Origin: Maritimibacter sp.
Lineage (GTDB): Bacteria > Pseudomonadota > Alphaproteobacteria > Rhodobacterales > Rhodobacteraceae
NCBI GenBank assembly: GCA_002695005.1
Contig: NZNT01000002.1
Span: 1 to 64,000 of the forward strand
Reading direction: 5' to 3'
Length of the DNA stretch: 64,000 nt
Position 1 is the first letter of the stretch; each line of letters opens with the position of its first letter. The notes under the pieces were generated by a model, which worked only from the letters and a program-made list of their open reading frames with translations, did no database searches and was not told the DNA's origin. Positions 26,607-34,900 of the stretch are shown in pieces. Both the position numbers and the translations under genes were made by a program.

Positions 26607-27536
26607 ATGCGCATCATCGGACCGGACGAGCTGGTTTTTGGCGTCGACAATATCGAGGATTGCCGCGCATTCCTGTCGGACTACGGACTGACCGAGGCCG
26701 AGGACGGATTGTTCGAAGCCCTGGACAAGACCGCCGTGCGGATCAAACCCGTGGACGACCCCGACCTGCCGCCGCCCCTGCCCACGAGCACGAAGATTCG
26801 CCAGACCATCTGGGGCGTCGAGGATCAGGCCGCGCTCGATGCGATCGAGGCCGAGTTGTCCAAGGACCGCGAAGTCAGGAAGTCCGCTGATGGCACGATC
26901 TCCTGCAAGGACGACATGAACTTCGAGATCGCGTTCCGCGTGACGCGCCGGGTCGAGCTGAACCTGCCGGCGGAGCTCATCAACTCGCCCGGGGCCAAGC
27001 CCGGTCGCGCGCCGAACGAGATCGGGGCGAACCAGGACGCCGAGGCGAAGCCGCGTACGCTCAGCCATATCGTCTATTTCGTGCCCGACATGGAGGCGAT
27101 GTCGAAGTTCTACATTGACCGTCTTGGCTTCGTCATCACGGACCAGTTCACCAACACCGGCCCGTTCCTGCGACCGCAGGCGAACCACGACCACCACGTT
27201 CTCTTCATGATCCAGACGCCGGAATACATGCAAGGCCTCGAACACCTGGCCTTCCACATGCAGGGGCCGACCGAGCTCATGCTCGCGGGCTCGCGGATGG
27301 TACAGAAGGGATACGAGAGCTTCTGGGGTCCGGGCCGCCACAAGTTCGGCTCCAACTGGTTTTGGTACTTTTCCTCGCCTCTCGCCGTGAACATTGAATA
27401 CGATGCCGACATGGACCAGCACGACGGGGACTGGACCCTGCGGGAGGCACCGATGAGCCCCGAGAACTCGCAGCTGTTCCTCTTCGAGAACGTCGAGAAA
27501 TGGGCCCCGGGCGGCCCGCCTCCGGGCAAGTCATGA
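26607..27536 (+). CDS. VOC-fold protein, possible extradiol dioxygenase
   Basis: A 309-residue protein with two vicinal-oxygen-chelate modules, the layout of type I extradiol dioxygenases. The C-terminal module carries likely metal ligands: H in LSHIVYFVPD, HH in NHDHHVLFM and E in VNIEYDADMD. The N-terminal module (about 1–120) looks non-catalytic. By size it could cleave the ring of a hydroxylated aromatic made by the nearby FAD enzyme, but isomerase or lyase activity is also possible. The AGGAGG site lies nine bases from the start, inside a hairpin. A terminator-like hairpin separates it from the TRAP permease downstream. Confidence 0.78.
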   Translation: MRIIGPDELVFGVDNIEDCRAFLSDYGLTEAEDGLFEALDKTAVRIKPVDDPDLPPPLPTSTKIRQTIWGVEDQAALDAIEAELSKDREVRKSADGTISCKDDMNFEIAFRVTRRVELNLPAELINSPGAKPGRAPNEIGANQDAEAKPRTLSHIVYFVPDMEAMSKFYIDRLGFVITDQFTNTGPFLRPQANHDHHVLFMIQTPEYMQGLEHLAFHMQGPTELMLAGSRMVQKGYESFWGPGRHKFGSNWFWYFSSPLAVNIEYDADMDQHDGDWTLREAPMSPENSQLFLFENVEKWAPGGPPPGKS

Positions 27537-27574
27537 TCACGCCGAACGACCGGACCTGATCTATCGAACATGCA

Positions 27575-27609
27575 CCGGGCGGCACCGAATGGTCCGCCCG
27601 GCGCTTTTT
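27575..27609 (+). terminator. Terminator between the VOC gene and the TRAP permease
   Basis: CCGGGCGG and CCGCCCGG form an eight-pair stem, extended inward by ACC/GGT, followed by CGC and five T. It sits in the 123-base gap between the two plus-strand genes, so it may end the VOC transcript or act as a partial terminator lowering permease expression. Confidence 0.65.
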
Positions 27610-27659
27610 CCGGGAGGAGCGGCCACCTTGGCCGGCCGGGGGCAGAGGGGAGACGACAA

Positions 27660-29588
27660 ATGCAGACCGAAACACTTCAGGCCAACGGCGCGGAACGCTG
27701 GATTCGCACCATCACCAGCACTATCGCCGTGGTCTCGATCACCGGGATCCTGCTGGGCGCGGGGGTTGTCGTGGTGGACGTGCTTGGCCGGTGGCTCTAC
27801 GGCACATCGGTCTTCGCACTGAACGAGATCATGTCGCTGGTCTTCGCCGTCGCCGTCGCCGCGACCTTCCCCGCCGGCGCGGCCAATCGCGTCAATCTCA
27901 AGATCGACCTCCTCGCACCGCTGACCGGCCCCCGCATGACCGCCTGGCTCAATGTCGTGGGATCGGCCCTTCTCCTCACCTTCTTCATCATGCTGGCCTT
28001 CAGCATCTGGGGGCTGGCTGATCGTTATGCGGATCAGGGCCGCGCGACCGCACTCCTGGAGCTGTCGCTGGCCCCCGCCTATTACGCCATTTCGCTGTCC
28101 ATGGCCGCCTCGGCGATCGTGCAGGCGCTCCACGTTCTGAGCGACATCCGCACCGCGCTCCGCACGCCTGCCGGGCAAGGGACGAGCCTGATCGTCTACC
28201 TGCTGGCCGCCGCCCTTGCCGCCTTGTCCCTGGGTATCCTTTTCTGGATCCTGACCGACATGGGGAGTTTCACGACCTTCGTGCTCCTTAACCCCGGCAC
28301 CACCGTCCTGGTCGGCTTCGCCCTGCTGTGGCTCGGCGTGTTCCTCCAGTTCCCGCTCGGCTCGGTCACGGCGGTAATCGGCGTGATCGGGGCGCTCGCG
28401 GTGCTTGGACCGGACGCGGCAGTCAACACATTCGGCGGGGACTCGGCGGACTTCCTGCGCAACGATCAGGTGGCCACCCTGCCCCTGTTCCTCATCATGG
28501 GCGCCTTTTCGGTCGCCGCTGGGGTGTCGCATGACCTCTTCCGGCTGGGCCACGTCATGCTGGGATCGTTTCGGGGCGGTCTGGCCTATGCCACCATTGC
28601 GGCCTGTGCAGGCTTCGGCGCTGTATCGGGCAATTCCATCGTGACCTCGGCCACCTTCGGGCGCATGGCGCTTCCGGAGATGAAAAAGCTGGGCTACGCA
28701 CCCACCCTCTCCACCGCCACCGTCGCCGCAGGCGGCACACTGGGTGCACTCGTGCCGCCCTCCGGCGTCATCATCCTCTTCGCCCTGCTGACGGAAGAAT
28801 CCATCGGCGCGCTGTTCGTCGCCGCGATGCTGCCCGCCGTTCTGGCCATCTTCCTCTACTTCGGCGCGGTCTTCGCGGTCGTGACCTTCTCGAAGGAAGC
28901 CGCCCCACAGGCCCAGCGCGCCACGCTGGCCGAAATCCGCGATGCGTTCATCAGCGCGGGTCCTGTAGTCGCCATGTTCGTCGTCGTGATCGGTGGCCTC
29001 TACAGTGGTATCTTCACCGTCACCGAAAGCGCGGCCGTCGGCGCGATCAGCGCCTTCGCGCTCGCCGTCCTGCGCGGACGCCTGAACCGCGCCACGCTCC
29101 TGCGCGTGTTCTCCGAGACGACGACCACGGTCGCCATGATCTATGCCCTCATCTTCGGCGGGCTGATGTTCGCCTTCTTCGTGAACCTCAGCGGCGCGCC
29201 GGGCCTCGTCGCCGCCTGGATCTCGGGCATCGACGCGCGCCCGATCCTGATCCTCGCGCTGCTCGTGGTGGTCTATCTTCTGCTCGGCTCCGTGATGGAC
29301 AGTTTCGGCGTGATGATCATCACCCTGCCCGTCGTCACACCGATCATCCTCGACCTTGGCTACGACATGCTGTTCTGGGGCGTGCTGATGCTCGTCGTGG
29401 TAGAGATCGGGATGATCACGCCACCCTTCGGCATGAACCTGTTCATCATCAAGAACATCGACCCGAAGATCAGCCTGACCACCGTGATGCGCGGTGTGCT
29501 GCCCTTCATCGTCGCGGACCTGTTCAAGATCATCCTGATCATCGCCTTTCCGGCCCTGTCGCTCTGGCTACCGTCGACGATGAACTGA
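27660..29588 (+). CDS. TRAP transporter, fused small and large permease (DctQM)
   Basis: A 642-residue inner-membrane protein with the small DctQ-like subunit (about residues 1–170, four membrane segments, LGRWLYGTSVFALNEIMSLVFA) fused to the large DctM-like subunit (about 185–642, twelve or so segments). DctM motifs include PLFLIMGAF, GNSIVTSATFGRMALPEM, LGALVPPSG and GMITPPFGMNLF. It takes up an organic acid using a sodium gradient together with the binding protein encoded convergently at 29672–30694. The ATG at 27660 has GAGGGGAG upstream. Confidence 0.92.
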   Translation: MQTETLQANGAERWIRTITSTIAVVSITGILLGAGVVVVDVLGRWLYGTSVFALNEIMSLVFAVAVAATFPAGAANRVNLKIDLLAPLTGPRMTAWLNVVGSALLLTFFIMLAFSIWGLADRYADQGRATALLELSLAPAYYAISLSMAASAIVQALHVLSDIRTALRTPAGQGTSLIVYLLAAALAALSLGILFWILTDMGSFTTFVLLNPGTTVLVGFALLWLGVFLQFPLGSVTAVIGVIGALAVLGPDAAVNTFGGDSADFLRNDQVATLPLFLIMGAFSVAAGVSHDLFRLGHVMLGSFRGGLAYATIAACAGFGAVSGNSIVTSATFGRMALPEMKKLGYAPTLSTATVAAGGTLGALVPPSGVIILFALLTEESIGALFVAAMLPAVLAIFLYFGAVFAVVTFSKEAAPQAQRATLAEIRDAFISAGPVVAMFVVVIGGLYSGIFTVTESAAVGAISAFALAVLRGRLNRATLLRVFSETTTTVAMIYALIFGGLMFAFFVNLSGAPGLVAAWISGIDARPILILALLVVVYLLLGSVMDSFGVMIITLPVVTPIILDLGYDMLFWGVLMLVVVEIGMITPPFGMNLFIIKNIDPKISLTTVMRGVLPFIVADLFKIILIIAFPALSLWLPSTMN

Positions 29589-29617
29589 CCGGGTCGGCCA
29601 GACCCACCGGACAAAGA

Positions 29618-29651
29618 AAAACCCCGGCCAGTCCGCACTGGCCGGGGTTTT
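29618..29651. terminator. Bidirectional terminator between permease and binding protein genes
   Basis: A 15-pair perfect stem, AAAACCCCGGCCAGT / ACTGGCCGGGGTTTT, with a CCGC loop. The A-run and T-run on either side make it work in both directions between convergent genes. Confidence 0.9.
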
Positions 29652-29671
29652 CCGTTTCGTCTGTCCGAGGA

Positions 29672-30694
29672 TCAGGAGCCGCTGTCGATCTCGGCCTGTG
29701 CCTCGGCCATCGCCGCTTCCCACTTCTGGGCAAGCTCGGCACCACCCGGCACACGCTCGGCATAGCCCGCGACAACACCGTCGAAGAGCTTCTCTTTCAT
29801 CGCCTGTGCTTCCTCAGGATCGACCTCGTTGAAGGTATGCCCGTCCTGCGACATCACGAAGCCCTTGGAGTCGGCTTCCCACTGGTCCACCTTGGCGCCC
29901 ATCTCACGGCTCACATCGCAGCCGGAATGTGCGTCGAGCACCGCTTTCGCCTCATCCGACAACGCGTCGTAACGGGACTGCAGCATGAAGACCATGCCGG
30001 TCGCCCCGCCGAGCGCCGCGTCGAGGTGATCGGTCGTCACTTCGTTCAGCTTGAACCCCGGAAAGGCCGTGTAGTTCATGAAAATGCCGTCCGCCGTTCC
30101 ACGCTGAAGCGCCTGGTACATGTCGGGCAGGATCGTCGACAGGGGGGTGCCGCCATTGGCCGACACGATGGCAGCGGCCACCGGGCTGCCGACCGCGATC
30201 TTCTTGCCTTCGAGATCGGAGAAGGACGTCAGCTCCGCATCCTTCAGGTGCATGCGGGTCTGCGGGAACGGCACGAAGAACAGCGGTTTGTAGTCCGCAA
30301 GGTCATCGCCGAACGCGCCCTCTTCGTAGAGCTTGCAGAACGCCATCGCACCGGCCTCAGCCGAGCCTTCAATGAACGGCATCGTCGAGACCAGCGCACG
30401 GGGGAACCGGCCAGGATCGAACGCGAGCATGCCCCAGGCCATTTGCACGACATCGTCCGTGACCCGGTCGACGTAGTTCTGCGGGCTCACAAGTGCCGGG
30501 CCATGGCGCACGGAGATTTCGAGCGCATCGCCGGCGTCGGCGTTCACTGCCTCGGCCCAGGGCTCCATGATCCGTTGGTTGATCGGATTCATCGGTACGT
30601 TGCCGGTGCCGAAGATCAGCGTTTCGGCCGAAGCGGCAAGCGGCGTAAGTGCGGTGGCGGCAGCGAGTGCGCCAGCCAGAATGGTCTTTCCCAT
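29672..30694 (-). CDS. TRAP transporter solute-binding protein (DctP type)
   Basis: A 340-residue periplasmic binding protein. MGKTILAGALAAATALTPLAASA is a signal peptide with AxA cleavage near residue 23. The mature protein has the DctP layout, including PFPQTRMHLKDAELTSFSDLEGKKIAV around the conserved arginine that binds the ligand carboxylate, and the ADGIFMNYTAF segment. The ligand is therefore probably a carboxylic acid. The ATG at 30694 has GGGAGG upstream. It has its own copy of the shared promoter-proximal element and faces the fused permease across a bidirectional terminator. Confidence 0.92.
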   Translation of the reverse strand: MGKTILAGALAAATALTPLAASAETLIFGTGNVPMNPINQRIMEPWAEAVNADAGDALEISVRHGPALVSPQNYVDRVTDDVVQMAWGMLAFDPGRFPRALVSTMPFIEGSAEAGAMAFCKLYEEGAFGDDLADYKPLFFVPFPQTRMHLKDAELTSFSDLEGKKIAVGSPVAAAIVSANGGTPLSTILPDMYQALQRGTADGIFMNYTAFPGFKLNEVTTDHLDAALGGATGMVFMLQSRYDALSDEAKAVLDAHSGCDVSREMGAKVDQWEADSKGFVMSQDGHTFNEVDPEEAQAMKEKLFDGVVAGYAERVPGGAELAQKWEAAMAEAQAEIDSGS

Positions 30695-30744
30695 GTGGTC
30701 CTCCCGTTGGTCTTTCAAACCCGGTGCTTTCGCGGGCTCGCGCC

Positions 30745-30788
30745 AGTGTAGGCAGCACCTGATGGATTTGAAAATTTGATAAGGTCAA
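30745..30788 (-). promoter_or_regulatory. Shared upstream element, copy at the binding protein gene
   Basis: Plus-strand text AGTGTAGGCAGCACCTGATG…TTTGAAAATTTGATAAGGTCAA, similar to 25522–25564 and weakly to 31761–31800. On the minus strand it reads TTGACCTTATC…CTGCCTACACT, compatible with a -35 and a -10 region. Confidence 0.5.
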
Positions 30789-30831
30789 TGCAATCCATTG
30801 ACCCGACAGATAGTTCAGCCCGCTTTGCGTT

Positions 30832-31728
30832 TCAGTATCGGCCCAGATCCTCACCCATATGGATCTCACCCTCGAAGACGGATGCGATGCGCGCGGCGTA
30901 GGTTCCGGCGGTGTCCGGCGTGACGGTGGCCGGTGCGAAATGGACGGCGACAACCTTTTTGGCCGACGCCCGCGATGCCAACTCACCCAATTGCTCGGCC
31001 GTGAGGTGATGATCGGACAGATGCGTGCGGATCATGGCCTCGCGTTCGGCGGGCATGTCGGGGTAGTTGGCTTTCACCCGCGACATGGTCAGGTCCACGT
31101 CCATCATCTCGCCCACCAGCAAGTCCACCCCCTGCGCCAGCGTCTCGACCGCCGTACAGGGACCGGTGTCGCCGGTGAACAGGATCGACCGGTCCGACGT
31201 GTCGAACCGCACCGAGAGAGAGATGTGGCCCGGCGTGCCGAAATCCGCCTCGCCCCGGTAATGCGTGTTCTCGCAGCAGGTGAGCGTCACCTCCCCGATC
31301 GTGGCGACATCACCCGGCGACAGCTCCTGCACCGTTACGAAGTCGCGTGGATGGGGCAGCGTCTGGCCCGGCACCCCGAACCCGATGTCGTTGGGCACAT
31401 CGCAGGCCGCCGCCAGCCCCTCGACGATCTGCGCGGTGCCTTTCGGCCCGTAGATGGTCAGGGGATCGCGTCGCTGGGTCATCATGCTGAGACCGAGGAT
31501 CGCGAACAGGCTGCCGATGTGGTCGAAGTGGTGATGTGTCAGGACGATGTGGTCGAGATTCCGGAAGTCGACACCCGCCTTCTTCATCTGCGTCGCCGCC
31601 CCCTCGCCACAGTCGATCAGGATCGACATGCCGCCAACCTGCAACAAATGCGCGGGCTGGGCGCGGGTCTCCTGCTGCATCGGCCCGCCGCCGGTGCCCA
31701 AGGTTACGAACGTGGTGGATTGATCCAA
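30832..31728 (-). CDS. MBL-fold metal-dependent hydrolase
   Basis: A 298-residue metallo-beta-lactamase-fold hydrolase with an intact motif THHHFDH (HxHxDH), a later H in CENTHY, the D of LFTGDTG and a C-terminal VAVHFAP histidine, so a two-metal site is expected. It resembles ribonuclease Z/arylsulfatase-like hydrolases, but the setting suggests it hydrolyses a catabolic intermediate such as a lactone or ester. A TTG start at 31728 is chosen because GGAGG lies seven bases upstream; no ATG has a better site. The binding protein gene follows on the same strand after 137 bases. Confidence 0.82.
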   Translation of the reverse strand: MDQSTTFVTLGTGGGPMQQETRAQPAHLLQVGGMSILIDCGEGAATQMKKAGVDFRNLDHIVLTHHHFDHIGSLFAILGLSMMTQRRDPLTIYGPKGTAQIVEGLAAACDVPNDIGFGVPGQTLPHPRDFVTVQELSPGDVATIGEVTLTCCENTHYRGEADFGTPGHISLSVRFDTSDRSILFTGDTGPCTAVETLAQGVDLLVGEMMDVDLTMSRVKANYPDMPAEREAMIRTHLSDHHLTAEQLGELASRASAKKVVAVHFAPATVTPDTAGTYAARIASVFEGEIHMGEDLGRY

Positions 31729-31760
31729 GAGCCTGCCTCCCTGCGCGCTCGACTTGGCGG

Positions 31761-31800
31761 GTGTGGTAGCACGGGGCGATGTATTGGAAAAATTGCAACG
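31761..31800 (-). promoter_or_regulatory. Shared upstream element, weaker copy at the MBL hydrolase
   Basis: Plus-strand text GTGTGGTAGCACGGGGCGAT then GTATTGGAAAAATTG. It keeps the GTGTRG…AGCAC and TTGRAAAAWTTG parts of the elements at 25522 and 30745 but with more mismatches. Confidence 0.4.
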
Positions 31801-31961
31801 ACAAATCTGACCCATTGGCACGGTGAATGGGTCGACGAATGGACTCAGACTGCCGTCACGAACCGCTGCGCATCAAGGATCCCCGCCTGAGCGACACGCG
31901 GCTGTCACTCCACTCCCAACGGCAGGGTCACCATCGAAGTCCGGGGGCCGGCAGCCCCGCT

Positions 31962-34900
31962 TTACTCACCGAAGTTGAGCTGGAGGCCGAAGCCGCCGGG
32001 GCTGGAATGCCCACCCTCGCGCTCGCCCCCGCCGCTCTCGCCGAACGGAATGGTGATCTGGAACCCCGGTATGCGCAGGCCCGACTGCGGCGCCGGCGTC
32101 GGCTGGGTCGTGGTGGTGGTGGTCGTGCGGTTTGTCGTCGTCCGGTTCGTGGGCAGGGGCGCGGCGCGCGGCGGGTTCTCGACCTCCATCTCGATACAGG
32201 CCTGCGCCGCGTCAGCAGGCGCCTCGGCAGGATCGCTCCCGAACATGGCGCGGTACACCGCCGACAGGTCTGCCGGGTCGATCTCCTGCCCCGTCGCCTC
32301 GCCGAAGGCCCGGATCGCGGCGCGTGTGCGCGGGCCCATGAGCCCATCGGCCGCCCCCGGGTTCAGCCCACGCGCAGCCAGCCCGACTTGTATCAGTTGC
32401 AACAGCTTGCGCGGATCGGTCGCGAATTCGAGCCGAACGCAGTTTTCGGACCCCGCCGCGACATAGCCCGGCAGGCGGATCGGGATTGAAAGCCCAACGC
32501 TCTCCCCCGCCGCGACCTCGCCCTCGTGAAGACAGATGGAGTTCGCCCCGGCCGCGGGCGAGCAATGCCAGCCATCGAACAAAGCGCCGTTGCCCCCCGC
32601 GTCGACGCGGCCGGTCTCGCTCAGGAAGAGCGGACCCTCATAGGCCGACCCGGACGCATTGACCGCCGTCAGCTGGAAGCTACAGGCCCCGCCCGCGCGG
32701 CAATCGTCCGGTTGCAGTTTTTCGAGCAGCATGTCCGGCAGCATCGCCGCCGAGGCCCCGCCGCACTGCTCTTCGCACTCTTCCAGAGCCGCGCGCAGGC
32801 GGGCTTCTTCTGCTTCGAGCGAAGCAAGCTCCGCCTCGATCTCACGCACCCGCTCTATCGCCTCCTGCACCCCCGGAAACAGCTCGTCCGACCGGAACGA
32901 CAGGTCCGCCGCGCGGTCGAGGTTTTCGTCGAATGCGGCTTTCTGGGCGGACGCATCCTCGCCCGCCGCTTCCAGTCGGGCCTTCTCGACTGCGGCGGCC
33001 GCGAACGCATCCTGCGCGGCCTCAGTCTCCGCGTCCACGGCGGCCAATTCCGCCGCGCGCCGCTCATGCTCTGCCCGTGCCGTCGCCAGCCTGTCCTCGG
33101 TCCCGATCCGGCTACCGATCACATCGTTCAGCGCCGCCACGATCTGTTCGCAGGGCTCGCAATCGGTCCGGGCAAAGCGCGGATCGGGCTCCGGCTCCGG
33201 GGCCACGGCTGTTTCATCCGGCCCCTCTCCGCTTGGCGCACATTCTTTTTCGCATTCGGCCAGTTGCGCCTTCAGCGCCGCGACCTGCCGCGCAAGGTCA
33301 GCCACCTTCGCCTCGGCTTTGGCCAGATCGTCCTCGGCAAACTCCAGATCCACTTCGAGCAGATTGAGGTCGTCTTCAAGGAACAACCGGTCGACGTCAT
33401 CCGCCTCGGCGGCGACCTCGGCCTGCATCCCGGCGATCTCGTCGCGGATGTCACCCACCTTGCTCCGCAGTGTTTCCGCTACCCGCTCCGCCCCGATGTG
33501 GGACCCGACAGCGTCGTTGACCATCGAGGCCAGCCGCGCGCACGGCGGGCAGTCAGTGGTGACGAACGGGCTGGGGTCCGGGTCCGGTGCCAGTGCCGTT
33601 TCGTCGGGCTGGTTGCAGCGGTCCTCACACTCCGCGAGCTGCTTCTTGAGGTCGGCTTCCTGCCGCGTGAGCCGCGCAATCTCGGCTTCAAGGTCGGCCA
33701 TCGCCTTGTCGGCCTTCGCGACCTTGTCCGGCGCGTCCTCTTTCTCGAATTCGAGCCTGACAAGCTCACTCCCCAACCGCTCCGCCTCGTCGAAGAACGG
33801 GGTGTATTCGTCTATGTCCGTGATGCCCTCGCGCGCCCGCTCGTTTTCCCGCAACTGGTCGCGAAGCTCCCCGATCCGGTCCTCGCGCGCCTCGGCATCC
33901 GCGTCCAGTGCCGCACGCGCCTCACGCGCTTCTCCTAGCCTGCGCTCGGCCCCGATGCGTGACCCGACCACGTCGTTCACCATTGAGGCCAGCGTGACGC
34001 AGGCGGCGCAATCGGTGGTCACGAAGGGCGTCTCGGGCAACGCGGTCTCGGTGCCTTCCTCGGGTGGCTGACATTGCTTTTCACACTCGGCGAGCTGCGC
34101 GCGCAGGTCGGCTTCGGCCGCCTCGTACTGCGCGATCTGCGCCTGAAGCGCCTTTATCCCGTCCACCGCCTTTTCGATGTCGCGCTCGTTCTTCTGCACC
34201 GCGTCCTCGGCGTCGAGTTGCGCGTCATCCGCTTCGTAAAGCGCGTCGCTCAGGTCGTCCCGGTCGCGGTTCTCGGGCTTGAGGAAGTCGTCCTGAAGCC
34301 GGTCATAGGCTGCTTCCGCCTCGGTCCGCGCGGCCTCGAGCTCCCCCGTCTTCGTGCGCAGGCCCTCAAGCTCCGCCCCGGCCTCGGCCAATTGGCGGCG
34401 CAATGAGATGAGACTGCCCACGACGTCGTTCACCCGGCTGGCCAGCACCTGGCATGGCTGGCAATCGGTGGCGACAAAAGGCGTCTCCGGCAGCGCGGTC
34501 TCGGTGCCCTCCTCCGGCGGCTGGCACTGTTTCTCGCAATCCAGAAGATCGACCTTGAGCTTCGCGATCAGCGTGTGCAGGTCGTCCACCCTTTTCTGTG
34601 CCGCGTCCACGTCGGCCAGAGCCGCGCGCCGCGCCTCGCTCTCCCCGGCCCGTTCCTCCTCCAGCTTTTGCTGTTCGCGGTCCAGCGCCTCGTAACGGTC
34701 GTCCAGTTCCTGGAACTCCGGCGGTCGCTCCTCGGCGACATAGGCAGCCGTCCAGAGCGGAATGAGTTCAGAAAACGCCGCATCGATCTCGGCCAGCCGA
34801 TCGCGTCGCGCCGTCGCGGCACCGGCGAGATCGGAAAACGCCTTGTTCGCCTCAGCCAACGCGCGCCGCGCGGTGATCAGGCTCCCCACCGCGTCATTGA

